A stretch of DNA of 64,000 nucleotides from Eonycteris spelaea (GCA_003508835.1 PUFA01000092.1:4588001-4652000); one strand, 5' to 3'. Shown: positions 55,501 to 62,099, counted from the first letter of the stretch. Numbers and translations: made by a program. The notes: generated from the letters alone by a model not told the origin.

Positions 55501-57560
55501 TTAAATAGAATGTGCATTGGTATACGAAGTTATAGTTTTTCTTATTGGTACCAGTGTATTCATGATTATAATTTTTTATAGGTAATCAGATGGCTAAGGG
55601 AACCTCTGAAGAAATGAAACATGTTCTGGGCCAACTTGTTGGTCTGAATTCTCCTAACTCCATTTTGAAAGCTGCTAAAGTAAGCATTTCTGTTGCTTAC
55701 CTTCATTCATTTTAATTGTTGTGTGTAGTTGAGTAAGTTGGACACTTAAAACAGGTAATTCAAAGAAAAGTTGGTCAAATCATCAGGCCAGCCATGAAGT
55801 ATATATCTACATTTAGATACTTAACATGTGCTTTTTGACAAATAAAGGTTTATGAGATCTACATTAGTATTGTGCAGATAGCACAATTGAAAGTAGATTA
55901 ACATAGAAAGTGCATTCAGAAGATAGCACTTATGTCAGGTCTCAACTAGAATAAAGTTAACAAGAAATTTGTCTTTTGCATCAATACTATTTTTAACACA
56001 CCTTTTGAATTCATGTCCCTAGCCAATTTTTTTTTTTTTAACCATCTTGGAGGGTGAAGTAGTAGCTGAAGGAAACTGGACTTCGGGTGATAAATGAATG
56101 TCAAATTATAATGTACACCAGAAAATTATATAATTATATTAACCAATGTTATTCCAATAAATTTAATTTTTTAAAAGTTAAAAAAAAAGGCATCTTAGAA
56201 GAATCACAGTATTCATCAATGTAATAATTTCTGTGAAGCTAAACGTAACTCAGTACATTTCTCAAAGTAAATGTCTCAAACCCGTCAGCTTCCCAATTGC
56301 CATTTTATATCTATACCAAAATTTTTAAATCTCACTACCATCAGACACTTAGTCATTTCCACTTATGTGTGCTGTTGACTAACTTGTTTAGTTGCTAAGC
56401 AGTGATTAATTATATATTTCAATTGTAACGTTATTATAAAATAATGGGAGGTTTTAGCTCTTTGGGTATGGGAAAAGCCAGTCTAAGATGTCAAGAACTT
56501 GAACACATTTCTGGAGGAACTAACCAACCATTCACTATTTTGCATTCATATAATATAAGGAAAATTTTCCTAAATTTTCTCAACTTTTCCTGATGGTCAA
56601 ATCAATGGATTTAGGAATTAAATTGGACAATATTTGCTTTGTAATTTTGCTCTATGTTTTATATCTCCATATTTTAACATTTCTACCATTGTGTTAGTTT
56701 GAAGCCTTTTAAAATAAAATTGAGGTGGATTATCATAACCTTTATCACTAAGATTATGTGTCCCTTGATGACAAAGATGTCATCTTCATAAATTAGGTGT
56801 TGGCTTAGCCTTAAATTCTTTTTCAAATCTGGATTTAAACGGCCGTGCTACCCTGAACAAGCCTGATCCCATCTGATCTCAGACGCTAAGCAGGGTCGGG
56901 CCTGCTTAATACTTGGATGGGAGACCAACTAGGAAGACCCCATGCTGTAGGCGTAAAAAAATTTAAAAAATAAATAAGGGATTGTAAGCTGACAAGGTCT
57001 TTGCCTTAAAAAAAAATTAAAAAAATAGATTTTAATATAGCTAATTATACTTATTAATATAACAATTTATATGATTTTAAAATTTTCTTCTATTCTTTAG
57101 TTTAAATGTCATTGCAATGTATATTTCCTGACAGGTGTATTTTACAGTATGGGAATTTATTTAAGACTGGCTTTATTTAAGAAAAAGTAAGGGAGATCAA
57201 GAAGGCTTTGAAGATAAGTACGTACATATGCTTTATTAATAGCATGTTAAGAGCATTTCTCTTACAGAAAGTTGAGCTGCATCTCATGATAGCTGATTTT
57301 AGGCCAGGCTAGGTGTTAAAATTCTTAATTATTTCCAACAGTTTGTAAAATGACTTCCTAATTATAAGAACAAGAGAGAGATGTATTACACATTAAAATA
57401 TGTGGTTATCCATATTAATCCGATAATACATTGAATTTCAAAAGTTACAAAACATATGTGTTTTTAATTTCAGACTTTATATGAGCATTATAGTAGTGAT
57501 GAAAGTCATGAGTCCTCTTCATCATCCAAGACTTTTGAAAAAAAATGGGAAAAAAAATGA
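17530..57560 (+). CDS. TTK: TTK (MPS1) dual-specificity protein kinase, 21 coding exons, frame broken in this sequence
   Basis: TTK phosphorylates KNL1 and other kinetochore proteins to start the spindle assembly checkpoint. It acts at unattached kinetochores and binds NDC80 through its N-terminal region. Twenty-one coding exons with GT/AG boundaries match the human protein along its whole length: N-terminal extension and TPR-like domain (exons 2-5), a variable linker (6-13), the kinase domain (14-20) and a C-terminal tail (21-22). The glycine loop GSGGSSK, the ATP lysine in AIKY, the catalytic loop [16 protein letters not shown] and DVWSLG are all visible. Summed coding length is 2561 nt, against 2574 nt that I recall for the 857-residue human protein. 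Three whole codons are missing (exons 10, 11, 14), and net -4 nt comes from frame-breaking indels in exons 5, 6, 10, 13 and 18. As written the reading frame ends at a TAG in exon 5. Identity is near certain; whether the breaks are real is unresolved. Confidence 0.96.
18110..18490 (+). mobile_element. LINE-2 3-prime end, sense, TTK intron 2
   Basis: Ends with the L2 signature: CCACTAGACTGTGAGCTCTG, then GTTCCTGGCACTTAGTAGAC and ATTTATTGAATGA. Confidence 0.8.
19938..20160 (+). CDS. TTK: TTK exon 3, TPR-domain start
   Basis: 223 nt, acceptor TATTCAG, donor AAGC|GTAAGT. Encodes [18 protein letters not shown] and the first helices of the TPR-like region, through RFAELKA. Intact and in phase with exons 2 and 4. 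Confidence 0.96.
20532..20638 (+). CDS. TTK: TTK exon 4, TPR domain
   Basis: 107 nt encoding [18 protein letters not shown] and [13 protein letters not shown]. Acceptor TTACAG, donor CACAAG|GTAATT. Intact. It leaves one base (G) of a glycine codon for exon 5. Confidence 0.96.
21106..21120 (+). repeat. C15 homopolymer in intron 4
   Basis: Fifteen consecutive C residues, preceded by an A10 run at about 21075-21084. Confidence 0.9.
21573..21925 (-). pseudogene. RPL36: RPL36 processed pseudogene
   Basis: On the minus strand the segment reads as an intronless ribosomal protein eL36 copy: [20 protein letters not shown], then [15 protein letters not shown], ending AAKKG before TGA (21608-21610). 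The original start codon is AGG (21905-21907), a base is inserted shortly after it, and the middle is frameshifted. An AATAAA within the RPL36-like 3-prime end and a T-run on the + strand side at 21556-21565 fit a reverse-transcribed mRNA. It lies in TTK intron 4, antisense to TTK. Not functional. Confidence 0.9.
22114..22168 (+). repeat. 29-bp tandem duplication, intron 4
   Basis: A 26-bp stretch beginning TACTTTATCTCTACCACTAC occurs at 22114-22139 and exactly again at 22143-22168, giving a 29-bp period. Confidence 0.9.
23247..23389 (+). CDS. TTK: TTK exon 5, TPR domain, 1-nt deletion
   Basis: Acceptor TTGTTAG, donor TATCAG|GTAAAT. The recognisable protein ([18 protein letters not shown], then [16 protein letters not shown]) lies in a frame one base off from the phase left by exon 4. 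Length is 143 nt where the two flanking phases need 144. The missing base is most simply in the A-run at 23255-23260. Read in phase, a TAG occurs at 23285-23287. Confidence 0.92.
23842..23954 (+). CDS. TTK: TTK exon 6, linker, 2-nt deficit
   Basis: Starts STVLTAQES in phase, then the frame slips: the later part, matching [14 protein letters not shown] of the human protein, is shifted by 2 nt overall. Length is 113 nt where 115 is expected. Read in phase, TGA occurs at 23913-23915. Boundaries TTACAG and TATGG|GTGAGG are normal. Confidence 0.88.
24124..24196 (+). CDS. TTK: TTK exon 7, linker
   Basis: 73 nt. Acceptor TTTTAG, donor AACGG|GTAAGT. Encodes [18 protein letters not shown], clearly TTK (human ENMPPQDAEI). 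Intact, followed by a very short 94-nt intron. Confidence 0.93.
24291..24385 (+). CDS. TTK: TTK exon 8, linker
   Basis: 95 nt encoding [16 protein letters not shown] and a variable acidic stretch. Acceptor TTTTTAG, donor AAAAAG|GTATGT. Intact. Confidence 0.94.
25767..25854 (+). CDS. TTK: TTK exon 9, linker
   Basis: 88 nt encoding [13 protein letters not shown] and [13 protein letters not shown]. Acceptor GTAATAG, donor TTAAAG|GTATTT. Intact. Confidence 0.94.
26673..26789 (+). CDS. TTK: TTK exon 10, linker, 1-nt deletion near its end
   Basis: Encodes [20 protein letters not shown] in phase, then loses one whole codon (human ELIITD, here ELITD) and later one extra base near 26771-26774. Read in phase it hits TGA at 26778-26780, 9 nt before the donor. 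Normal boundaries (ATATAG, ATTAG|GTGAGA). Confidence 0.9.
28060..29830 (-). mobile_element. Old LINE-1 fragment, antisense, intron 10
   Basis: Antisense L1 ORF2 3-prime region: GGATGAATTGTTGGGTCACA, TTTTCCATAGTGGTTGTACT, TTTGCATTTCCCTGATGTCT, continuing through the RT region near 29.3-29.7 kb. Frames fully broken. Confidence 0.75.
30303..30448 (+). CDS. TTK: TTK exon 11, linker
   Basis: 146 nt encoding [17 protein letters not shown] and [19 protein letters not shown]. Acceptor ATTTCAG, donor CAGAG|GTAACT. Intact, one codon shorter than human. Confidence 0.95.
30684..30882 (+). mobile_element. Short hAT-Charlie element, intron 11
   Basis: Ends CAGGGGTCAGCAAACTACAG and TTATCCCTGACC are imperfect inverted repeats. 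The middle, GTCTGTATGTAAATATG, is diverged. Same family as the copy at 35.6 kb. Confidence 0.6.
31113..33928 (+). mobile_element. hAT-Charlie (MER1-like) element split by LINE-1
   Basis: Left part (31113-31312) starts CAGTGGTTCTCAAAATATTT with CCCCTAAAGAGCTTTTGTTC. Right part (33640-33928) holds AGTGAGAAGAGTGGCACTGT and ends TTTGGGAACCACC, the complement of the left end. An L1 of about 2.3 kb lies between. Confidence 0.65.
31313..33638 (-). mobile_element. LINE-1 fragment, antisense, nested in the hAT element (intron 11)
   Basis: L1 3-prime end in antisense: T-run, ACTGAAGTATAATTGACATA, AGTTTCAGGTGTACAACGTA, followed by ORF2 C-terminal to RT sequence ending about 33.6 kb. Minus-strand pieces such as [20 protein letters not shown] (32.4-32.7 kb) are ORF2 remnants. 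5-prime truncated. Confidence 0.85.
34045..34760 (+). mobile_element. LINE-1 3-prime end, sense, intron 11
   Basis: ORF2 end and 3-prime UTR of L1: AATGTAACTCAAAACTACGG, AACCCTCACACACTGGTGGT, ACCGTATGATCCAGCAATTC, then the UTR to about 34.76 kb, ending in an A-rich stretch. Confidence 0.75.
35600..35812 (-). mobile_element. Short hAT-Charlie element, intron 11
   Basis: Contains GTCATTGTTGCAGTTACTCA, CTCCGCCATTATAGCATG, and TGTGTCCAATAAAATTTTAT followed by ACAAAAACTGGTGGCAGGCC, an order I recall from a common hAT-Charlie MITE. Confidence 0.65.
36280..36416 (+). CDS. TTK: TTK exon 12, linker
   Basis: 137 nt encoding [16 protein letters not shown] and [16 protein letters not shown]. The acceptor reads TTTAGCAG, so the exon may start at CAG (used here) or 3 nt later. 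Donor GAGCTG|GTAATT. Intact. Confidence 0.94.
36455..36600 (+). repeat. Possible MIR remnant, intron 12
   Basis: MIR-like ACATGGACTTTGGGGCCAAA and GAATCCTGCTCTGTTCC, decayed afterwards. Confidence 0.4.
37210..37305 (-). repeat. LINE-2 3-prime end remnant, intron 12
   Basis: Antisense L2 end: CAACAAATATTTGTAGAACT, CCAAGCACCATTCTAGGTAC. Confidence 0.6.
37515..37568 (+). repeat. 54-nt T homopolymer, intron 12
   Basis: Unbroken T54, about 225 nt before exon 13. It may be the A-tail of a young antisense retro-insertion: about 90 nt of unassigned sequence follow (starting GGTCAGGGGACAAAAATTAC). No family recognised. Confidence 0.9.
37795..37920 (+). CDS. TTK: TTK exon 13, linker, 1-nt deletion
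   Basis: Encodes [19 protein letters not shown] and a Gln-rich run (QQQQQQ), then loses one base near 37892-37900, so the end (human ATPLQNLQ) is out of phase. Read through, a stop TGA follows in exon 14 at 40215-40217. Boundaries CCCTAG and TACAG|GTTTGA are normal. Confidence 0.9.
38450..38530 (+). repeat. Possible MIR remnant, intron 13
   Basis: GGCTTTGAAGGGAGGTGTCT, ATCTTGGCCTCACTCCTTAC and CAGCTATATGA follow the MIR order. Confidence 0.45.
38640..38905 (+). mobile_element. LINE-1 3-prime UTR fragment with A-tail, intron 13
   Basis: ACAGTGGTTACCAGGGGCTA, GATGGATGTTGGTAATGGTT, TGCCACTGAATTGTATACTT, then TTTACCACAATTTAAAAAAA, an old L1 end. Confidence 0.7.
39220..39560 (-). repeat. LINE-2 fragment, antisense, intron 13
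   Basis: Weak resemblance to antisense L2 (TTTTACATTTTACCCCAACA near 39230, CAGTTACTCCGGTTGACAGT near 39308). Decayed; boundaries rough. Confidence 0.4.
40181..40270 (+). CDS. TTK: TTK exon 14, kinase glycine-rich loop
   Basis: 90 nt encoding [18 protein letters not shown] and QIGSGGSSK, the ATP-binding glycine loop. One codon shorter than human in the serine run before the kinase domain. Acceptor TATTTAG, donor AGTAAG|GTAAGA. Intact in its native phase. Confidence 0.95.
41000..41940 (+). mobile_element. LINE-2 fragment, sense, intron 14
   Basis: L2 order visible: GGAGCTCAGTCCTTGAGCTC, CAGCTCATACCTTTCCCTTG, TCTTAATATGTCCCAAAGAT, TGGGCCAAAATCCTGGAGAC, ending TAGTGTCTAAAACATAAGGG and TATTTATTGAATGAATT. 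Open frames here are chance. Confidence 0.75.
42775..42875 (-). repeat. Possible MIR remnant, intron 14
   Basis: TAGCTAACATTTGCTACACT, then CACATCATCTCTCAGTCAT and GGTAGGTACTAATGACAT resemble an antisense MIR. Low information. Confidence 0.4.
43956..44113 (+). CDS. TTK: TTK exon 15, kinase N-lobe
   Basis: 158 nt encoding [18 protein letters not shown]; the lysine in AIKY is the ATP-anchoring residue. Continues through the alpha-C helix ([11 protein letters not shown]) to KIIRLYDY. Acceptor TATAG, donor GATTA|GTAAGA. Intact. Confidence 0.97.
44250..44401 (+). CDS. TTK: TTK exon 16, kinase hinge
   Basis: 152 nt encoding [18 protein letters not shown], containing the hinge MECGN, then WLKKKKS, and the helix [15 protein letters not shown]. 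Intact. Confidence 0.97.
45045..45290 (+). repeat. MIR SINE, intron 16
   Basis: Near-complete MIR: CACAGTGGTTAAATATTAAC, CTCTGAAGCCAGCTGCCTAG, GGCACTGTCACCTAGG, AAAAATGGGGATAATAGTAC, and AGTGCCTGGCCCATAGCAGG. Confidence 0.8.
45420..45544 (+). CDS. TTK: TTK exon 17, catalytic and activation loops
   Basis: 125 nt encoding [17 protein letters not shown], with the catalytic Asp in HSD (Ser replaces the usual Arg, as in human TTK), then [10 protein letters not shown] with the metal-binding DFG. Acceptor TTGAAG, donor TCTCAG|GTGAGA. Intact. Confidence 0.97.
46537..46618 (+). CDS. TTK: TTK exon 18, activation segment, 1-nt insertion
   Basis: Encodes [17 protein letters not shown], the P+1 loop and APE-equivalent, in phase. 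A single extra base near 46589-46593 then shifts the frame: length is 82 nt where phase 0 to phase 0 needs 81. Reading on gives TGA at 54331-54333 in exon 19. Boundaries ATACAG and TCAAAG|GTACTA are normal. Confidence 0.9.
47215..47405 (+). repeat. Possible MIR remnant, intron 18
   Basis: TCTTGCCTCTTCACTAACTA, CTTCATCTGTAAATTAAT and TGTCCAGCTCATAATAATGC follow the MIR layout, decayed. Confidence 0.45.
47925..53850 (-). mobile_element. Near full-length LINE-1, antisense, intron 18
   Basis: About 5.9 kb. From left: an A-tail of (AAAT)n type, 3-prime UTR, ORF2 (C-terminal and RT pieces such as [20 protein letters not shown] at 49.3-49.55 kb), ORF1 (coiled coil [20 protein letters not shown] at 52.71-52.98 kb; C-terminal domain with [17 protein letters not shown] at 52.19-52.51 kb), then a GC-rich 5-prime UTR near 53.3-53.8 kb. 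Both ORFs carry many stops and shifts, so it cannot move. It supplies most of the 7.7-kb intron. Confidence 0.88.
54200..54240 (+). repeat. (TA)n/(TATG)n microsatellite, intron 18
   Basis: Alternating TA run at about 54208-54224 with TATATATG after it, roughly 80 nt upstream of exon 19. Confidence 0.75.
54317..54493 (+). CDS. TTK: TTK exon 19, kinase C-lobe
   Basis: 177 nt encoding [20 protein letters not shown], with the structural Asp of DVW, then [17 protein letters not shown]. Acceptor ACTTAG, donor TTAAAG|GTAATG. Intact in its native phase. Confidence 0.97.
54539..54845 (+). mobile_element. 307-bp TA-flanked MITE, Tigger type, intron 19
   Basis: CAGTTGACC at the left end and GGTCAACTG at the right end are perfect inverted repeats, with TA duplicated outside (54537-54538, 54846-54847). 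Internal CTAGAGAAAAGAAAATGTTA and GGTTAGGGCACCCCAACAC match a common Tigger-derived MITE. Starts 45 nt after the exon 19 donor. Confidence 0.85.
55162..55246 (+). CDS. TTK: TTK exon 20, kinase C-lobe end
   Basis: 85 nt encoding [17 protein letters not shown] and [10 protein letters not shown]. The conserved Arg of kinase subdomain XI (in KQRI) is present. The first residue is Arg where human has Cys. Intact. Confidence 0.96.
55582..55679 (+). CDS. TTK: TTK exon 21, C-terminal tail
   Basis: 98 nt encoding [20 protein letters not shown] and [12 protein letters not shown]. Acceptor TTATAG, donor CTAAA|GTAAGC. Intact. Confidence 0.96.
56060..56190 (+). mobile_element. LINE-1 3-prime end, sense, bat type, intron 21
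   Basis: ATTATATAATTATATTAACC, ATGTTATTCCAATAAATTTA then an A-rich tail. Homologous to the antisense copy at 60.09-60.23 kb. Confidence 0.6.
56839..56975 (+). repeat. 5S-rRNA-derived SINE or pseudogene, intron 21
   Basis: Nearly full 5S rRNA outline: GGCCGTGCTACCCTGAACAA, GCTAAGCAGGGTCGGGCCTG, CTTGGATGGGAGACCAACTA, ATGCTGTAGGCG, followed by an A-rich tail rather than a T-run terminator. The internal promoter (A-box to C-box) is well preserved. The tail marks it as a retroposed copy, not a working 5S gene. Confidence 0.85.
57474..57560 (+). CDS. TTK: TTK exon 22, C-terminus and stop
   Basis: Coding part of the last exon: [20 protein letters not shown] then FEKKWEKK and TGA at 57558-57560. 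Matches the human end (FEKKRGKK). Acceptor ATTTCAG. Intact. Confidence 0.96.
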   Translation, partial: TLYEHYSSDESHESSSSSKTFEKKWEKK

Positions 57561-57950
57561 TTCGCAGCTACTCAGAAGCTGTCAAATATCACCTGTAAAA
57601 TATGTTGGATTGTTACATTCCTGATTCTGTGGACATCTGCTCTTGAAGACAACTTCACTCTGAATGTTATTGGCAAAAAAAAGAAAATTGTAAAAATAAT
57701 AACCACTAATGACACTATATATTAAATTGTAGAATTTTTTCCTCTTACTTTTCTGTAAATCTAACCTAGTTGATATCATTTCACACTTGGAGCCATGGGT
57801 GGACAACTGAAATATGTTCTGAAGAACTATGTAAATAAAGTTTTGTAGCATAAAATGACAACAAAATTTCAAAGCTGTAAAATGATTTTCTTCAAACAAA
57901 TATATTGGTGTGGTAGCAAAATTCTTAATAAAAATTGGATTAAGGGAAGA
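57561..57950 (+). other. TTK: TTK 3-prime untranslated region
   Basis: Follows the TGA. It holds AATAAA at 57834-57839 and a second at 57927-57932. The first is followed by GTTTTGTAGC, as I recall for the human transcript end, so cleavage is likely near 57855 with a possible longer form near 57950. Confidence 0.7.
57834..57839 (+). terminator. TTK: Poly(A) signal AATAAA of TTK
   Basis: Canonical hexamer 274 nt after the stop codon. A second AATAAA lies at 57927-57932. Confidence 0.7.
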
Positions 57951-58299
57951 CATAAGAGTAGATTTTTAGTAAATGAATGTTGGCGGGGTTAGGGGGTGGG
58001 GGAAAGAATTCCAAAGGTTTTAATCCTAAAATAGATTTCCTAATTGCTTTATAGCACTGAGATAGTCCAGAATCTTAGGGCTGCACTTGACTCTTTTAAT
58101 TCTCCCTTTTGATTCTTCATAATATCTATTGTTTTTGACGTTTAGAATATCATTCTGGATTCTGTGGTGTAAGTTGTGTAGGACGCCCTTCTTATATGAC
58201 TTGCTTGGTAATGGGTAATTACAAATGTGATCCCAGAGTCTCTGGAATTGAATCTAGTAGGTTAAATATATCATCACATAGTATTCTCCCCCCCCCTTT

Positions 58300-60080
58300 T
58301 TTTTTTAGATTTTAATATTTTTTAGAGCAGTTTTTGGTTCACAGCAAAATCGAGGGGAATGTGCATTGATTTCCTATGTAGCCCTGCCCCATTATCGACA
58401 TTCCCCAACCAGAGGTGCATTTGTTGCAATTAATGAACCTGCATTGACATACTATAATAATCACCTGAAGTCCGTAGTATACATAACAGTTCATTTTTGA
58501 TGGTGTACATTTTGTGGGTGTAGACAAATGTTATAATAACACATATCCAACATTATGCTAATACTGGGGTATTCCTACAGTCCTAAAAATTCTCTGTGCC
58601 ATCTGTTCATCCTTTCCCTATCCCCAGTGCCTGGCAGCCGCTGATCTTTTTATTGTCTCCATAGTTCTGCCTTTTCCAGGATGTTATATACAGTTGACCC
58701 TTGACCAACACACATTTGAACTGTGCGGATCCACTTATTCGTGGATTTTTTTCAATAAATACTTGTACTGTTTTCAATCGGGGTTGGGAATCTGCAAGTT
58801 TGGAGTGTTGACTGTGTGCACTGATCTACGCCATTTTATATAGGAGACTTGAGCATCCACGGTTTTTGGTATCCCTGCAGAGAGGAACCAGTCACCCTCG
58901 GATCCTGAGGGACAACTCAGTTTTTGGAGAGTCAAAAGTTATATGTGAATTGACAGCAGGGGTTGGTGCCGCTAACCACTGCACTGTTCGAGGATCAAGT
59001 ATCGTTAAAATTATATAGCTCATAGCATTTTCAGGTTGGCTTTATTTACTTAGATATATGCATTTAAGGTTTTTCTATAACTTTCTATGGCTTGACAGCT
59101 CGTTTCTCTTTAGCACCTGATAATATTCTCTTGTATGGAGGTATCACAGTTTATCCATTCACCTAATGAACTTCATCTTGATTGGTTCTAAATTTTGGCA
59201 ATTATGAATCAAGCTGCTAAAAACATCTCTGTGTAGGTTTTTGTGTAGACATAAGTCTCTAACCCCTTTGGTCAAATACCAAGGAATATGATTGATGGAT
59301 CATATACTAAGAGTATATTTAGTTTTGTAAGAAACTGCCAAACTGTCTTCCAAAGTGGCTGTACCATTTTGCATTCCCTCCAGCCCGGAATGAGTTCCTG
59401 TTGCTCTGACTGTCTCGAGCACTGGGTGTTGTCGTTCCTGATTTGGGCCATTCTATCAAGTATGTGGAGGTATCTCCTTCTTTTAACCTGCACTTTGTTA
59501 ATGGCTTGATGTGAAGTGGCTTTCATGTACTTGCTTGCCATCTGATATCTTCTTTGGTGAGATTTCTGCTAAGGTCTTTGGCTCATTTTTTAAATTGGGT
59601 AGTTTGTTTTCTTCAGATTAAGTTCTAAGACCTCTTTTTGTATGTGGCTTGTCCTATTCCTTGACATTGCTTTTGCAGAGCAGAAGTCTTTAATATAGTC
59701 TAGCTCGTCAATTATTTTTTCATGGATTGTACCTTTGGTGTTGTATCTAAAAAGGCATCCTGTACCCAAGATCATCTAGGTTTCTCCTATGTTATCTACT
59801 AGGAGTTTTACAGTTTTCCTTTAGGCGTGTGATCTGTGAGTTAATTTTTGTGAAGAATGTAAAATGTGTTTAGATTCATTGTTTTGCATGTGGATGTCAG
59901 TTATTCCAGCATCATTTACTGAAAAGGCTATCTTTGCTCAATCGTATTGTCTTTGCTCCTTTGTCAAAGATCAGTTAACTATATTTATGGGGTTTATTTC
60001 TCAGTTCTCTATGGGGTTCCATTAATCTATCTGTCTATTCCTTCACCAATACACACTATCTTGATTACTGTCACTTACAG
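58300..60080 (-). mobile_element. LINE-1, antisense, 3-prime flank of TTK
   Basis: Antisense old L1: TTTTTAGAGCAGTTTTTGGT, CATTGACATACTATAATAAT, then ORF2 C-terminal region (CCAAAGTGGCTGTACCATTT, CTTTGGTCAAATACCAAGG) to the RT region near 60 kb. Broken throughout. A Tigger-type MITE interrupts it at 58691-59001. Confidence 0.8.
58691..59001 (-). mobile_element. Tigger-type MITE nested in LINE-1
   Basis: Starts TA|CAGTTGACCCTTGACCAAC, contains CCACTTATTCGTGGATTTTT, and ends CACTGTTCGAGGATCAAGTA. Same family as the copy in intron 19, longer diverged and in inverse orientation. Flanks on both sides are L1. Confidence 0.75.
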
Positions 60081-60089
60081 TGGTTTTTT

Positions 60090-60235
60090 TTTTAATTTTT
60101 AAATTAAATGTATTGGGGTGACATTTGTTAATAAATTATGTAAGTTTCAAGTATACAGTTCTATAATATATCATCTATATATTGCATCGTGTGCTCACCA
60201 CCCAAAGTCTAGCCCTTTTCCCCTTTAGAAAAAAA
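60090..60235 (-). mobile_element. LINE-1 3-prime end, antisense, bat type
   Basis: TGTATTGGGGTGACATTTGT, TTAATAAATTATGTAAGTTT, GTGCTCACCACCCAAAGTCT. I associate this end with bat genomes. The mirror copy is at 56.06 kb. Confidence 0.6.
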
Positions 60236-60244
60236 AGTGCAGCT

Positions 60245-61440
60245 GGCTACCAGCATTCATTTAAAATCACATGTTGGAATGCTACGTTTATCTAGGATTT
60301 GACATTTTCAGTGATCAAGAATTACTATATTCTGTAAATGGAAATTCCATTACTAGAAACAGAATGCTGGTAATTTCTCTTTTCTAACAAATTTAATCTA
60401 TATTTGCTATAGTTACAGTAAATTTATTTCTACCATCATATGTCTATTTCTGCTCTATCCTTTTTTAATTTTTTGCTTCCTTTTTTTTCAATTTTTTTTG
60501 TTTGTTCATTCCATAATTTCCCCTCTTGGAAAGTTTATAGCCTTATTTATTTTTTAAGTGATTGCTTGAAATTTTACAAAGCTTATTTAACTTAAAGACT
60601 TAAACAGATCTCCGCCTCCCTACCAAATAAGACAAAGACTTTCACGTATTTTAACAACATCAGCACAACTTTTATGACATTGTAGTATATTAGATTTATT
60701 CCATTATAACCCCACAGACAATTACTACCATTTTACACAAACTATTTAGATTTACAGAAACATTTACCATTTTATATATTCCTTGCATCTCAGACTGTTC
60801 TTTGGGATGATTTCCTCCCTTTTTGAAGTATGCCCTTTGGAAATTTTTTTAGCAAAGATCTGTTAATAGTAAATTATCTCTGTATTTACTTGAAAATATT
60901 TTAAATTCACCTTTGTTCTCTTAGATTGTTTTTTCAGGATCTTAATTCTAAATTGACAGTTATTTTCTCTTTGCACTTTGAGATTATTGTACTTATTTTT
61001 GGTTTTCATTATTGATCTTAGAAAGTTCTATCCATCTAATATTTCTATATAAGTGATCTGCCTTTTTCTTCTGGCTACTAAGATATCTTTTTTACCTCCT
61101 GTGATCTGTTGTTTTACTAAAAGATGACTAGTCATTGATTTTTTGTTTTTAATCCTGTTTAATATGTATTATGCTTTCTGAGTCTATGAACCACATGTCT
61201 TGATTCTGAAAATTCTAAGCAATTATCACTTTAAACTTTGATTTTTAGAAATTCTATTTGGTTCTTTTTCAAATCTGCCTGTTTTTCTTGATGGTTTCTT
61301 GCTTCTTCCTCGAATGTATGATTATATCATTTAATTCTTTCGTCATTTTATATGGAGTAATTTCATATACTGTTTCTGCAATTTCAGTATTTGAAGTTTT
61401 TGAGTTGAAGTCTCCTTTTTTGTTTTTCTCTTCTAACTCT
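60245..61440 (-). mobile_element. Ancient LINE-1 / HAL1-like sequence, antisense
   Basis: TTTTTGAAGTATGCCCTTTG, TTAGCAAAGATCTGTTAATA, GAAAGTTCTATCCATCTAAT follow the order of ancient L1/HAL1 5-prime sequence also seen at 10.3-11.4 kb. Low ORF content. Confidence 0.55.
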
Positions 61441-61454
61441 GCTCATGGTTTCTT

Positions 61455-62010
61455 ACTGTGTTGGTGGTCTCTAAGAGCACCCCCAAGTTTGGTGATTTGC
61501 TAGGAGGACTCAGAAGATTCACACATAGTAATACTCATTGGTATGATTTATTATAGTGAAAGGATGTAAAGCAAAATCAGCAAAGGGAAAGGCGCATGGA
61601 GCAAAGTCTCCAGGAAACTAGTCATTAGCTTCCAAGGATCTCAGTGGTTCACAGAAATGCACTTAATTTCCTAGCAACAAGTTGTGACAGTACCTATGAA
61701 ATATCTTCTATCATAGAAGCTCACAGGGACTTGGCATCCTGGATTTTTACCAAGGCTGGTCATGAATACCATTTGTCTAGCATTTGCCAAAATTTTAGGC
61801 TCTCAGAAGAAAAGCAGGTGTTTATTGTAAACCACTTGTTTATACCTCAGTTTAGGCATAGGAAGCCACTCAATATTTAGGCAATGATGGGAATCCTCCT
61901 GAAATCTTAAGTTCCCAAATTCCAGCCAAGGGCCAGCCTTGCAAGCTGGCCTTTTTAAGGATAGCAGTCTCAGGACTACTATGTTAACTCTTCTGTACAC
62001 TTACCTTCTT
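61455..62010 (+). mobile_element. LTR-like repeat, family unassigned
   Basis: CACCCCCAAGTTTGGTGATT, TTTATTATAGTGAAAGGATG, AAAATCAGCAAAGGGAAAGG and CCAGCCAAGGGCCAGCCTTG recur, as I recall, in a mammalian retroviral-type LTR. I cannot name the family and see no internal retroviral genes. Confidence 0.45.
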
Positions 62011-62099
62011 ACGAGTTTGTTGGTTTTTGTTTGCGACCTTTTATTTGCTGATTTCAGTTGGTGAAAATTCCAGAAGCCACTGTTTGCTAACCAGTATCT

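Noticed and set aside
56839..56953. Functional 5S rRNA gene
   Set aside because: A-rich tail in place of the T-run terminator, several mismatches and an isolated intronic position fit a retroposed copy.
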